Counted from the first letter of the stretch, positions 32,598-41,983 are shown. The stretch: 48,866 bases of DNA from an uncultured Verrucomicrobia subdivision 3 bacterium (GCA_937890005.1 CALBZA010000069.1:1-48866); one strand, 5' to 3'. A program made the numbers and translations. Notes: generated from the sequence alone by a model not told the origin.

Positions 32598-34802
32598 TTA
32601 CGGCGTGCTCACGACGCGGAAGAACATTTGCGCGTTTCCGCGGGTCGGCGTCACATAACTCACCGATGCGCCTGTTCCCTGAATCGGTGCGCCAATATTC
32701 TGCCAGCCACTGCTGAGCGAGGAGACGCCCTGGATCTGGTAGGATTTGCCCTCGACGGTGTCGAAGACGATTTCCGCCGCCGTGTAGATCCGGACATTGT
32801 TGTTTCCAGGATCCTCGGGATTCACGACGTTGCCACCGTTCATCCAGACCACGCCGTCGGGCAACTGCACGCCTGCGACATTCGGATTGAGACCGAGCGC
32901 GTATTTCAGCCAGTTCGGAATGCCATCGCCTGCAGGCGATGCGTTCGGAGCGGCATTCGGGCTGGTCGGCGATCCGAAGTAGGCTGTCTGCCACGTGTCG
33001 GGCAGGCCGTCGTTGTTCGCATCACCGCTCAGATCCGCGATCGAAGCCTTCAACAAACCAACAGCATAGGCCGTGTTGTGAATACCGTAGCTGCGGTCTT
33101 CAAGAACGAACATGTAGTTGAAGCCGGCGCGAAGCTGTTGCTTGGTCCAGCTGGACGTGATCGAAATCTCAGTCTTCGGCGTGCCCACCGGCGGCAGGAG
33201 CAGCGCCAGTTTCGCCATCAGATTTTTCACTTCGGTCTGCACACCTTCGACGATGCCGTTGCCGTCGTAGTCCTGCCGCTTCAGATCGAAGCTCGTGATT
33301 TCGCCGTGGCATTTCACGCAGGCATCGACGACTTGGATATCGTCGGCTGTTGTATCAGGCGTGCCTCCATCCCAGGAGAGCCGGAAGGTATGACCGCCAG
33401 CGTGCGTGAATGCCGGGCCGGATGTCACCGACTGCATATGACATTCAACGCAGGAGTCCGCCACCGAACTGCGATGGGCTGAGCTGGGAATATCCTTTCC
33501 ATAAGTGATGGCGTTCACACCGGCCAGCATGTCCGCCTGGGGACCGTGATGAGGCCCGAATTGAGAACTGCCCGCAGTGGTTTCAACATAGGTCACCGCA
33601 TCGCGGCGGCTCATGTGACAGTTCATGCAGATCATTCCAGCGCCGCCGTTGGTGATGGTTGTCTTGTTGTCCATGAGAACGATCGGTCCGACGTTGCGCA
33701 ACTGATGTGGTTTTGATGCATCATGCGGATCGTGACAGGCCGCACAGCCGATCGCTTCATAACCGGTGCTCACAGCAGTGTTGCCGGCGGTGTAACGGGC
33801 GAATCCTTCCGCAGTATGACAGCGCACGCAGCTTGCGCCTGTCTGACGCGGCGCTACGGCGTGGCCGGAACTGTTCCATTCCTGAACGCGCCAGTGTTTC
33901 GAAAGACTGTCATGGCATTGAGCGCAATCGCCCACGGAGAATGTTTTCGAAATGTAATTGGTATTGCCGAATTTCGTGGCGTGTTCACTGCCAGGACCGT
34001 GGCAGCTTTCGCATTGAACGTTTGCCAGCGCCTTCAATGCAGCCGGCATGGCAGCCCAGTTGCCGTTGGTCAGAGTCGCAGGAAATGTCCAGTTGTGCTC
34101 CAGAGCCACGTCGTCGAAACCTCCATTCACGGCATCAGGATTCACATCGTAACCCGTCACGTGACACGAGACACAGTTCTTGCTGAACGTCGGCGCTCCG
34201 ATGCCATCGATCTTTCGGGTGAAGGCAGTCGCATGAGGCGTTTCCTGCCAGGTCGAATAAATGTTCGAAGCGATGACCCCGCCGCTGTGGCAGAGCGCGC
34301 AGGTCTGGGCGCCAAGGAAAGTCGCGGCAGTAATCTTCTGCGTCAGGCTGGTTGTTCCGCTCGCGGACGTGATCGTCGCGACAACCGTGTACTGGCCGGG
34401 AATATCGGGAACCAGCATGGCGCGACCTGCCACGCGCAAGGTCAATCGATCCGCCGGCTTGTAAACGGGAACGTTCGTGCCAAGCGGACTGGGAGCGATC
34501 TCTGCAATGGAACCGATCGGTTTGTTGGTCAGAGTGAACGTGACGTCGAGGATATCTTCAGCCGGATATTGGATGTTCACCACGGCGTCGAGATAGGCCG
34601 GTTGGCCGATGCCAACGGTGTTCAAACCGGTGCCAATCTGTTTTCCGGTGAGGGAGTAGTCCTTGATTTCCTGCGGTGTGAGTGGACGAATCTGCAGTTG
34701 CCCGTTCAATGCGACTGCGCCCAGTGCCGGACCGGCGCCGGCGAGCAGCATCATCGCCGCAAGGCAGGCTTTCGCGGGGTGAATCCAAGAGGTCAATTTC
34801 AT
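32598..34802 (-). CDS. Secreted nine-haem c-type cytochrome
   Basis: The 734-residue protein has a signal peptide (about 1-28), an N-terminal beta domain (about 30-170), and nine CXXCH haem motifs: CALCH, CVSCH, CESCH, CAQCH, CVRCH, CAACH, CMNCH, CVECH and CVKCH. The C-terminal 150 residues carry DANNDGLPDTW, a calcium-binding-like repeat, and a beta tail, both common in exported verrucomicrobial proteins. The ATG at 34802 was chosen because the signal peptide begins there. It should transfer electrons in the periplasm or at the surface; no partner oxidoreductase is adjacent. Confidence 0.9.
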   Translation of the reverse strand: MKLTSWIHPAKACLAAMMLLAGAGPALGAVALNGQLQIRPLTPQEIKDYSLTGKQIGTGLNTVGIGQPAYLDAVVNIQYPAEDILDVTFTLTNKPIGSIAEIAPSPLGTNVPVYKPADRLTLRVAGRAMLVPDIPGQYTVVATITSASGTTSLTQKITAATFLGAQTCALCHSGGVIASNIYSTWQETPHATAFTRKIDGIGAPTFSKNCVSCHVTGYDVNPDAVNGGFDDVALEHNWTFPATLTNGNWAAMPAALKALANVQCESCHGPGSEHATKFGNTNYISKTFSVGDCAQCHDSLSKHWRVQEWNSSGHAVAPRQTGASCVRCHTAEGFARYTAGNTAVSTGYEAIGCAACHDPHDASKPHQLRNVGPIVLMDNKTTITNGGAGMICMNCHMSRRDAVTYVETTAGSSQFGPHHGPQADMLAGVNAITYGKDIPSSAHRSSVADSCVECHMQSVTSGPAFTHAGGHTFRLSWDGGTPDTTADDIQVVDACVKCHGEITSFDLKRQDYDGNGIVEGVQTEVKNLMAKLALLLPPVGTPKTEISITSSWTKQQLRAGFNYMFVLEDRSYGIHNTAYAVGLLKASIADLSGDANNDGLPDTWQTAYFGSPTSPNAAPNASPAGDGIPNWLKYALGLNPNVAGVQLPDGVVWMNGGNVVNPEDPGNNNVRIYTAAEIVFDTVEGKSYQIQGVSSLSSGWQNIGAPIQGTGASVSYVTPTRGNAQMFFRVVSTP

Positions 34803-35014
34803 ATCAGCGTTTTCAAGTAGAGGTTCGCGCGTCCGAAAGACAACGACGTTGGCCACACTAAACGAACCGCCGATTCTGCCTATCCGCCTATTGTCAAACA
34901 CCGGCTTTTATTTGCCGAAGCGCTCAACAACATGGGTTCGATGGAGCCCGCTAATGGAAAGACGATCTGCCGAGGAGGGAAATAAACTTCGCTTGCGGTG
35001 TGAAGAAGCCGGTC

Positions 35015-36085
35015 TCAACCAACACAGGTCGCGGGTTGCCAGAGCTGAAAAGGCTGGGAGGCGCCGCGCTTTTCCGGACGCGGGGAAAACCGTTTCATGA
35101 CATCGCGTGTGTTGGATTCGATGATGTTCCAGCAATGCCCGAGTTCCTGTTCGCGAAGACGAAGATTTTCCCGAACGATCACGTCGAGATCATCCACATC
35201 GTACAGATACACATTCGCGACTTCCTGCACATCCGCAGCAATGTCGCGGGGAACGGCAATGTCGATCAACACGAGCGGACGATTCCGGCGCGCCTGCATC
35301 ACACGTGCAATTTCGTTGCGATGAAGAATCGTGTGCGGTGACCCGGTGGAGCTGACGACGATATCCGCCTCTTCCATTGCGCCAAGACATTCCTCAAAGC
35401 GGATGGCGCGGCCTCCAAACTCCTGCGCGAGTCCAACAGCGCGGTCGTAAGATCGATTGGAAACGAGAACCGATCGCACACCTTTTTTGCTCAGGTGACG
35501 CACGCATGCTTCGCCCATTTTGCCGGCGCCGATGATCATCACCGCTTTGTTGGAGAAATCCTGATCGAAAATGCGTTCGGCCAGTTCCACCGCGACGCTG
35601 CCCACGGAAATCGCGCCGCGACCGATTGCCGTTCGCGTGCGAATCTCCTTCGCGGTCTGCAATGCCGTTTGGAACAAACGGTTGAGAACACGGCCGGTGA
35701 GTCTTGCTTCCTGTGCCGCCTGATACGCCTGTTTGATCTGGCCGGTGATTTCCGTCTCGCCGATCACCATTGAGTCCAGACCGCTGGCCACTGAGAAAAG
35801 GTGATGCACCGCTTCGGAGCCCTCCTTGACATAGAGATAGGGGGAAAAGTCGAAACCGCTCCCGGAGAGGTGCTGGAAGATGTTGTGAATGTTGCGCCGA
35901 TCGTCGTCAGTGACGCCGTAGATCTCCACGCGATTGCAGGTGGATACGATGACAACTTCACTGAGCTGGGCGCGGAGTTTCAGGTGACAGCCATGACAGC
36001 GCAGACGCGACGCATGGACGGCAATTTTCTCGCGGATTTCAACCGGCGCAGTCTTGAAGCTCAAACCGGCGACAAAAATTTTCAT
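35015..36085 (-). CDS. hemA: Glutamyl-tRNA reductase
   Basis: The 356-residue enzyme reduces glutamyl-tRNA to glutamate-1-semialdehyde, the first committed step of C5 haem synthesis. It has the catalytic C50 in STCNRVEIYG, GLDSMVIGETEI, the NADPH-binding GAGKMGE, and VSSTGSPH. The start at 36085 is supported by GGAGGT about 8 bases upstream, the best Shine-Dalgarno in the window. At 356 residues it is shorter than the usual 410-450 and ends soon after the first helix of the dimerisation domain. It stands alone; hemL and hemC are not adjacent. Confidence 0.95.
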   Translation of the reverse strand: MKIFVAGLSFKTAPVEIREKIAVHASRLRCHGCHLKLRAQLSEVVIVSTCNRVEIYGVTDDDRRNIHNIFQHLSGSGFDFSPYLYVKEGSEAVHHLFSVASGLDSMVIGETEITGQIKQAYQAAQEARLTGRVLNRLFQTALQTAKEIRTRTAIGRGAISVGSVAVELAERIFDQDFSNKAVMIIGAGKMGEACVRHLSKKGVRSVLVSNRSYDRAVGLAQEFGGRAIRFEECLGAMEEADIVVSSTGSPHTILHRNEIARVMQARRNRPLVLIDIAVPRDIAADVQEVANVYLYDVDDLDVIVRENLRLREQELGHCWNIIESNTRDVMKRFSPRPEKRGASQPFQLWQPATCVG

Positions 36086-36519
36086 GACAGAACCTCCGGA
36101 CATGAAGAAGACAAGCGGCAGGCCCAAATGCTTCCGACATGTTGGGAAACGTCCGGGAAGTGCGTGCTGCAAACCATCGCTGTAGCCGCCAGGGCGCACT
36201 GTGCCGGCCACCGCCCGCGTTCAAAGGGAAGCCGACCGGGCAAAGACCGAAATTGGTCTGCAAGCTGGCAATCTTTGGTCGGCTGTTCATGCAGCCACTC
36301 TAATCAGAATCCTCAGCGCCTCTCGCCATCACTTGCCATTTGCTCCACCGATTTTGCATTCGCAGAACAAAACAGGTTGGGCGGAACGAAGCTCAGGTGA
36401 GACGCGTCGGACTCGTTTGAGGGCGCGGATGCATCTTCACTCAAAGAATTTCAGGGCGAAAAGCGAAACGCCGCGTCGAAAAATCGGCGCGGCCGTTTGT
36501 CGAAAACGAGTGTGTAAAA
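36086..36519. other. 434-bp intergenic region upstream of hemA
   Basis: No gene is supported. It should contain the hemA promoter, which I could not assign, and near its right end the terminator of the glmM operon (36470-36493). Confidence 0.6.
36470..36493 (-). terminator. Intrinsic terminator of the folP-cdaA-glmM operon
   Basis: A hairpin with GCCGCG/CGCGGC arms and an inner CGA/TCG extension around a T4 loop lies about 27 bp past the glmM stop. On the minus strand it is followed by GTTTCGCTTTT. It fits a rho-independent terminator. Confidence 0.65.
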
Positions 36520-37902
36520 TCAGGAACCGATCTGCTTTTGGATCAACTCAATGATGGCTTTGGACCACTTTTCAAGAGCCGCCGCATCCCGGCCTTCGAC
36601 CAGCAATCGTGCCTTCGGTTCGGTTCCCGAATAACGAAGAAGCAATCGGCCGCCCTGGGCCTGAAGTTCCTTTTCGGCATCCGCCACGAGTTTCACAACT
36701 CCATCAAGCTGTTCGAACGGTTTCTTCTCGCGAACGCGGACGTTTGTCACAAGCTGCGGAAAACGGGTCCAGCATTTCGCCAATTTCGAAAGAGGCTGAT
36801 CCTTTGCCTTCATGATGCGAAGAATCTGCAGCGCCGCCACGAGTCCATCCCCGGTCGAACTGTAATCGCGGAAAATCATGTGCCCGCTCTGCTCGCCACC
36901 CAAGTTGAATCCGTTGCGAAGCATCTCATCGATGACGTTCTTGTCACCGACAGCCGTGCGAAGAACTTTTCCTCCCACAGCCTGAATCGCGGCATCGAGG
37001 CCTGCATTGCTCATCACCGTGCTGACGAGCGTCCGTTCGTTCAGCGTGCCGTGCGCCAGCATGTCGAGCGCGGCAATTGCCATGATGTCGTCGCCATCAA
37101 TCAGTGTTCCGGTTTCATCACACAGAATCACGCGGTCGGCATCGCCGTCGTGCGCAATCCCAACCGCGGCGCCATGTTCCTGAACTTTTTTGCAGATCAA
37201 CTCGGGATGCATGGAACCGCAATCCTTGTTGATGTTCATGCCGTCGGGCTGATTGCCATAGACAATCACTTCCGCACCGAGTTCGCGCAGCACGCAGGGG
37301 GACGCCTTGTAAGCGGCGCCATGGCCGCAATCGAGAACGATCCGCATTCCTTCGAGATTCATCCCGCGCGGGAACGACGATTTTGCGTATTCGATGTAAC
37401 GCCCAAGGGCGTCATCGATGCGCACCGCCTTTCCAATCGCTTCTGCGGTCGGACGGATATTTTCAATTTCACCACTGAACACCAGGTTTTCGATTCGGGC
37501 TTCGATCTGATCGTCCAGCTTGTAACCGTCCGCGCGGAAGAACTTGATGCCGTTGTCGGCGTACGGATTGTGCGACGCGGTGATCGCGATTCCCGCATCG
37601 GCGCGGAGGCTGCGCGTCACGTAAGCCACGCCTGGAGTTGGAAGCGGTCCGATGAAAAGCACGTCCACGCCCATCGAAAGAATTCCCGACGAAATGGCGT
37701 TCTCAAGCATGTAGCCGGAAAGACGCGTGTCCTTGCCGATCACAATTTTGTGCCGGCCCCGACCTCGAGCCTGCGATTCCAAAGTTCTGAACACATGCCC
37801 TGCAGCGCGCCCGAGTTTCAGCGCTGTTTCTGCTGTGACTGGTTCAATGTTGGCCGTTCCTCGAACGCCATCGGTGCCGAATATCTTTTTGGAAGAACTC
37901 AT
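36520..37902 (-). CDS. glmM: Phosphoglucosamine mutase
   Basis: The 460-residue protein has the phosphoserine loop TASHNP with S110, the metal loop DGDADR, and C-terminal RYSGTEPKARLLVEG. The N-terminus KIFGTDGVRG is diagnostic for GlmM. It converts glucosamine-6-phosphate to glucosamine-1-phosphate for peptidoglycan and LPS. It follows the ybbR gene by 14 bp, in the widely conserved cdaA-cdaR-glmM order, where the proteins physically interact in Firmicutes. Confidence 0.96.
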   Translation of the reverse strand: MSSSKKIFGTDGVRGTANIEPVTAETALKLGRAAGHVFRTLESQARGRGRHKIVIGKDTRLSGYMLENAISSGILSMGVDVLFIGPLPTPGVAYVTRSLRADAGIAITASHNPYADNGIKFFRADGYKLDDQIEARIENLVFSGEIENIRPTAEAIGKAVRIDDALGRYIEYAKSSFPRGMNLEGMRIVLDCGHGAAYKASPCVLRELGAEVIVYGNQPDGMNINKDCGSMHPELICKKVQEHGAAVGIAHDGDADRVILCDETGTLIDGDDIMAIAALDMLAHGTLNERTLVSTVMSNAGLDAAIQAVGGKVLRTAVGDKNVIDEMLRNGFNLGGEQSGHMIFRDYSSTGDGLVAALQILRIMKAKDQPLSKLAKCWTRFPQLVTNVRVREKKPFEQLDGVVKLVADAEKELQAQGGRLLLRYSGTEPKARLLVEGRDAAALEKWSKAIIELIQKQIGS

Positions 37903-37916
37903 TGGAAAGCTTCTGC

Positions 37917-38345
37917 CTACTTGGGAGGGATCACCACTTCCACCTTGTCTGGAATCATGCGCACGACCGTCACGCCGGTCGGGACGGTGACCACAATGCT
38001 CTTCTGAAGTCCACGAGCGGATTCAATCCCGGTCAGGTCCACCTGGGCCCGGATGTCGGACGGTTTCAATTTCTCGAGCACCGTCGGCGCACCACGGACA
38101 TCCAGCCGAATTTCACTCGGATCGACAATAACGGCCCGGACTTCAGATGCGGGAAACACGACAATGACCGGAATGTTGTAATACGTCCGTTCGCTTCCTG
38201 CGCTGCCGAACGCGTTGAGCGGTGTGCCCACATCGTGGTTCAGGAAAACTTTCCAAACAAACAGCCAGATGAAGACGGCAAATACGAACGAAAGAAGCTT
38301 CAGCCAGAAATCACGGAAGATGAGGCTGCGCACGAAATCGATCAT
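37917..38345 (-). CDS. YbbR-domain protein (CdaR-like)
   Basis: The 142-residue protein has an N-terminal membrane helix (about 13-33) followed by one YbbR repeat. Canonical CdaR has three or four such repeats, so this is a minimal form. It is expected to face the periplasm and modulate CdaA. Its start overlaps the cdaA stop by 4 bp. Confidence 0.82.
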   Translation of the reverse strand: MIDFVRSLIFRDFWLKLLSFVFAVFIWLFVWKVFLNHDVGTPLNAFGSAGSERTYYNIPVIVVFPASEVRAVIVDPSEIRLDVRGAPTVLEKLKPSDIRAQVDLTGIESARGLQKSIVVTVPTGVTVVRMIPDKVEVVIPPK

Positions 38346-39247
38346 TTGACGAGGGGGCTGTGAGAGGTGCCGGTGTCACTCGGGGACGAAGCGGCGTCCG
38401 CGTCCGCCTTGGAAAGAACCACCGGGGCCGGCTTCACGCGATCCACAGTCCAGGACCGCAGAAATTCAATCCAGTTGCGCGACTTGGCCGGTGTGACGAG
38501 CACCGAGGTCAGGAACGATCGCAAGGCTTCCAGTGTGACGCCGCGGGTGAGGTTTCCCTTGTAAGCGTAAGAGATAGCGCCGGTTTCCTCCGACACCACG
38601 ACCACCACGGCATCGGTTTCCTCGGAAAGACCGATTGCCGCCCGATGACGCGTCCCCAGCGACTTGTTCAAATCCTGGCGCTGGGTGAGCGGGAAGATGC
38701 AGGCGGCGAATGCGATTTTGTCGCCCTTGATGATCACTCCGCCGTCGTGAATGGCGTTGTTCGGAAAGAAAATCGTTTCGAGCATCTCCGGCGTCGCATC
38801 GCAATTGACCGAGATTCCGGACTCCACGGCTTCCTGAAGGTGAATCGATTGTTCAATGGCGATCAACGCGCCGATGCGGACATCCGACAGGCGTTCGACA
38901 GTCTGGATGATAACCTCGATGCTTTCACGCTGCTCCCGAGCGGTGGCGAACATGGGAAGGTTTCCCAACTCTGCGAGCATTCGCCGCAACTCAGGTTGAA
39001 AAATCACGACGACCGACACGCTGAAGAAGGCGAGGAACGAAACGAGAAGCCAGCGGAGAACTTCCAGCTCAAGAAAGAATGTGACCAGAACGAACGTGAG
39101 AAACACCACGAGAAAGCCGGTGACGACGGCCCAGCCACGCGTGCCGCGGATGAAGCGCAGGGCATAGTAGATGCCGACCGTCAGGATCAGGATCTCCAAT
39201 CCCGGCCGCCAGCTGCTATCAATCAGGTTTTTCAGCTTTAGCCACAT
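38342..39247 (-). CDS. cdaA: Diadenylate cyclase CdaA
   Basis: The 301-residue protein has three N-terminal helices (about 17-31, 38-58, 64-84) and a DAC domain with IHDGGVII (166-173) and GTRHRAAIGLSE (198-209), the two active-site motifs. The usual DGA is DGG here. It makes cyclic di-AMP from two ATP. A Ser/Asp-rich tail of about 25 residues follows the catalytic domain. Its start lies inside the last 29 bp of folP. Confidence 0.92.
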   Translation of the reverse strand: MWLKLKNLIDSSWRPGLEILILTVGIYYALRFIRGTRGWAVVTGFLVVFLTFVLVTFFLELEVLRWLLVSFLAFFSVSVVVIFQPELRRMLAELGNLPMFATAREQRESIEVIIQTVERLSDVRIGALIAIEQSIHLQEAVESGISVNCDATPEMLETIFFPNNAIHDGGVIIKGDKIAFAACIFPLTQRQDLNKSLGTRHRAAIGLSEETDAVVVVVSEETGAISYAYKGNLTRGVTLEALRSFLTSVLVTPAKSRNWIEFLRSWTVDRVKPAPVVLSKADADAASSPSDTGTSHSPLVK

Positions 39248-40085
39248 TCGATCTGTGCGCCAGAATCGCTTCCGTCATCCGCATCGCCTGCAAAGTCTCG
39301 GCTACATCATGGGTCCGAATCATCTGCACCCCGGCTTCCACCGCCATGCAGGCACACGCCAGTGAACCGGGCAATCGATCCGGCAAATCAGTTCCAAGCA
39401 GCCTGCCGATGAAAGACTTTCTGGACACTCCCAACAGCAAAGGTCTTCCGAGCCGCCCGAATTTCGCCAGCGCCCCCAGAAGCTCAAGATTGTGCTCCAG
39501 CGATTTTCCGAACCCGATTCCGACGTCGAATATAACTTGGTCAGAGTTGACTCCGCAATCGCTCAATCGTTCCAAACGTTCCGAAAAGAACATCGCAACC
39601 TCGTTCACGACATTCACGTAGGTGGGATTCACCTGCATCGTCGCCGGCGTTCCCTGCATGTGCATGCAGACGTAACCGGCGCCATGTTCTGCAACGATCC
39701 GCCACATCTCGTCATCCGACCGGTTGGCGGCGATGTCATTCACGATCGCCGCACCCGATTCCAATGCCGCCCGGGCCACGGCCGGTTTCATGGTGTCGAT
39801 CGAGATCGGAATCGAAACCCTCGCAACAAGTTCACGGATGACGGGAATGACCCGCCTTATTTCCTCTTCCTCGGAAACCGATTGAGCCTGCGGACGCGTG
39901 GATTCTCCTCCGACGTCGAGAATCGACGCCCCCTGCCCCACCAATTCCAGTGCATGACGGATCGCGGCGTCGGGATCGACGAACTTCCCTCCGTCCGAGA
40001 ATGAATCGGGAGTGACGTTCACGATTCCCATCGCCAGCGCGGGACGGGGAAACGAGAATTCAAACTGTCGCGCGCGCCATCGCAT
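39219..40085 (-). CDS. folP: Dihydropteroate synthase
   Basis: The 288-residue enzyme has NVTPDSFSDGG and GGESTRP, the pterin and phosphate binding signatures, and a final RTHDVAETLQAMRM. It joins pABA to dihydropterin pyrophosphate in folate synthesis. The ATG at 40085 was chosen; a GTG at 40088 precedes it directly. It begins 5 bp after the stop of the VOC gene and overlaps cdaA by 29 bp. FolP next to cdaA and glmM is also seen in other bacteria, often with ftsH, which is absent here. Confidence 0.95.
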   Translation of the reverse strand: MRWRARQFEFSFPRPALAMGIVNVTPDSFSDGGKFVDPDAAIRHALELVGQGASILDVGGESTRPQAQSVSEEEEIRRVIPVIRELVARVSIPISIDTMKPAVARAALESGAAIVNDIAANRSDDEMWRIVAEHGAGYVCMHMQGTPATMQVNPTYVNVVNEVAMFFSERLERLSDCGVNSDQVIFDVGIGFGKSLEHNLELLGALAKFGRLGRPLLLGVSRKSFIGRLLGTDLPDRLPGSLACACMAVEAGVQMIRTHDVAETLQAMRMTEAILAHRSNVAKAEKPD

Positions 40086-40089
40086 CACA

Positions 40090-40491
40090 TCAGTATGTCG
40101 CGCCGGACGGAGAACGTTGAATCAGTTCAATCTCGTATCCCTCGGGCGCATCAATGAAGGCAAAGACCGTTCCGGTGGAACTGGTGGTCGGGCCATCGGA
40201 ATATTTCAGCCCAAGCTTTTCGAGATGTTTCCCGAAGCTCTCCAGGTTATCCACCTCGAAGGCCAGATGCGTCAGATCCGGCTGCACCTGCACGGGGCCA
40301 CTGCCTGGAAAGCAAGTGATTTCAATCAACTCCTCGCTTTCGGGAGCCTTGAGAAAAACCAGTTCGGATCCACGCGGCGACCGATGCCGCTTCACTTCCT
40401 CCAGCCCGAGAACGTCCTTGTAGAACCGGACGGTTTTTTCCAGGTCATTGACCCGATAACGCGTATGCAAAAGTTTCGTTGCCTTGCTCAT
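40090..40491 (-). CDS. VOC-family protein, lactoylglutathione lyase-like
   Basis: The 133-residue protein has the glyoxalase I pattern: HTRYRVNDLEKTVRFYKDVLG at the start (in parts), ELIEITCF, THLAFEVDN and GYEIELIQ. The metal ligands expected of the family (His, Glu, His, Glu) can be matched. It likely detoxifies methylglyoxal. I set the start at the ATG at 40491 where homology begins; the frame upstream is a heptamer repeat. It appears to be first in the folP-cdaA-glmM operon. Confidence 0.88.
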   Translation of the reverse strand: MSKATKLLHTRYRVNDLEKTVRFYKDVLGLEEVKRHRSPRGSELVFLKAPESEELIEITCFPGSGPVQVQPDLTHLAFEVDNLESFGKHLEKLGLKYSDGPTTSSTGTVFAFIDAPEGYEIELIQRSPSGATY

Positions 40492-40520
40492 GCGCCAAAC
40501 CATACGCAAAGGAACGGAAA

Positions 40521-40591
40521 CGTGAAACGTGAAACGTGAATGCGTGAATGCGCGATGCGTGAAACTCAAGACTCAGAACTCAAAACTCACA
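40521..40591. repeat. Heptanucleotide tandem repeats (CGTGAAA and ACTCAAA types)
   Basis: Two CGTGAAA units and a CGTGAAT (40521-40541) are followed by degenerate copies, then four ACTCA-NN units (40564-40591: AAG, AGA, AAA, ACA endings). The tract lies between divergent genes. It is the second such locus here, with related CTCAAAA units also at 9556. Confidence 0.75.
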
Positions 40592-40658
40592 TTTCCCCCA
40601 TGCGCTCTGGGGCATCAAACCCCTTGCCGGTCCAAACCGTTTCCGATACCAAGGCGCC

Positions 40659-41882
40659 GTGTATCGCTTCAAGCGTTGGGGATTTATATCGGTGCTGGTG
40701 TGGGGGCTGTTCAGCTCGGCTGACGCCTTCGGGCAAATCGATCCGATGCCACGCCAGATGATTCAACTCGGCTACAATGCGGCGTTCCAGGGACACGCCC
40801 CGCTTTCTGCCTACGCATTTTACTACCGCAACATTCCGCATTTCATACAAACAAACCTCGCCTTGCGGCTGGCCATCGCACCGACTTACATCGACTCGGA
40901 ACTGGGCATCCGGGGCGTAATAACCGACGACACGGACATTGGCATTGGCGTGGCCGGAGGCGGTTTCGCCGACAGCTACGACGAGATTCGACGCGGAACA
41001 TTCCGCACTTCCGAATCCTTTGTGGGCCATGGCGGCGAGACATCCTTCAGCATTTATCACTGCTTCAATCCGAGCCATCAGATTCCCTTGAATGGCGTGA
41101 TCCGAAGCTTTGCGCATTACACCACATACGAAACGGACGACGACACTGATCCAGACTTCGAACTTCCGGACGATCACGTCACGACCGGCGTTCGCGCCGG
41201 ATTGCGCTGGGGTGGAAAGGAACCCATCCTTTTCCCATCGCTGGCCATGGAATTGTCCGGATGGTATGAAGGCCAGTTTCGGACCGGCTCCGGCCGATAT
41301 GGACTTGGGAACGATCGGAGGCTCGAAGATTTTTCACACCTCTTCTGGGGCCAGGCTCTGCTGGCATACACCTTCACCAATTCCGGTCAGAGTTTTTATG
41401 TCAATCTGACCGCGGGAACGAGCATTGACGCGGACCGATTCAGCGCCTACCGGCTTGGAGCATTGCTGCCGCTCGTGTCGGAATTCCCGCTGAGCCTTCC
41501 CGGTTACTACAACCAGGAGATCAGCGCGAAACAGTTCGTGATGCTCGGCGGCAATTACACGTTTCCTCTCGATCGGAAAGGCCGGTGGAACGCAAACATC
41601 GTCGCAGCCACGGCCGGAGTGGATTATCTGCCCGGACTCTCGCAACCCGGCCGCTGGCATTCCGGTGTCGGCGGTGGCGTTCTCTACCAGGCGGCATCGC
41701 TCAAGGTAATGATCGGTTACGCATACGGGATCGATGCCATCCGAACCGGAGGCCGCGGTGCGCACAGCATTGGATTCCTGATGCAGGTGGACCTGGATCA
41801 CGCCAAGGCGATGCTCTTCAATCCGCAACAACCCAATCGCTGGCGCGGATTCCAGCGAATCGTCGGCACATTCGGGAACTGA
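40659..41882 (+). CDS. Outer-membrane beta-barrel protein of unknown function
   Basis: The 407-residue protein begins at a GTG with AAGG 6 bases upstream and has a signal peptide (about 1-25, cleavage near AFG|QID). The rest is a repeated beta-strand pattern (LNGVIRSFAHYTTYE, LLAYTFTNSGQSFYVNLTAG, YTFPLDRKGRWNANIVAATAG) with many aromatic and Gly residues, as in a barrel. It does not end in Phe. The family is not recognised. It is divergent from the VOC/folP operon and followed by the vWA-like gene. Confidence 0.7.
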   Translation: MYRFKRWGFISVLVWGLFSSADAFGQIDPMPRQMIQLGYNAAFQGHAPLSAYAFYYRNIPHFIQTNLALRLAIAPTYIDSELGIRGVITDDTDIGIGVAGGGFADSYDEIRRGTFRTSESFVGHGGETSFSIYHCFNPSHQIPLNGVIRSFAHYTTYETDDDTDPDFELPDDHVTTGVRAGLRWGGKEPILFPSLAMELSGWYEGQFRTGSGRYGLGNDRRLEDFSHLFWGQALLAYTFTNSGQSFYVNLTAGTSIDADRFSAYRLGALLPLVSEFPLSLPGYYNQEISAKQFVMLGGNYTFPLDRKGRWNANIVAATAGVDYLPGLSQPGRWHSGVGGGVLYQAASLKVMIGYAYGIDAIRTGGRGAHSIGFLMQVDLDHAKAMLFNPQQPNRWRGFQRIVGTFGN

Positions 41883-41886
41883 GCGC

Positions 41887-41955
41887 CGGTTCCCGTCAAA
41901 AGATTCCGTTGCAGATCACTTTTTCCTGCCCCAAGCTGCCATCAGCCGGGAACCG
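41887..41955. repeat. 9-bp inverted repeat in the intergenic region
   Basis: CGGTTCCCG (41887-41895) and CGGGAACCG (41947-41955) are perfect inverted arms 51 bp apart, between the outer-membrane protein and the vWA-like gene. It could pair in RNA or bind a protein. Nothing else marks it. Confidence 0.4.
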
Positions 41956-41983
41956 TTCTCATTGAAACGATTCCCTCAAGATC

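Noticed and set aside
34902..34917. CGGC/GCCG hairpin as a hemA terminator
   Set aside because: Four base pairs and no T-run on the minus strand; too weak to call.
40521..40541. Possible parS cluster from repeated GTGAAAC
   Set aside because: parS needs an inverted half (TTTCAC) before CGTGAAA; only direct repeats are present.
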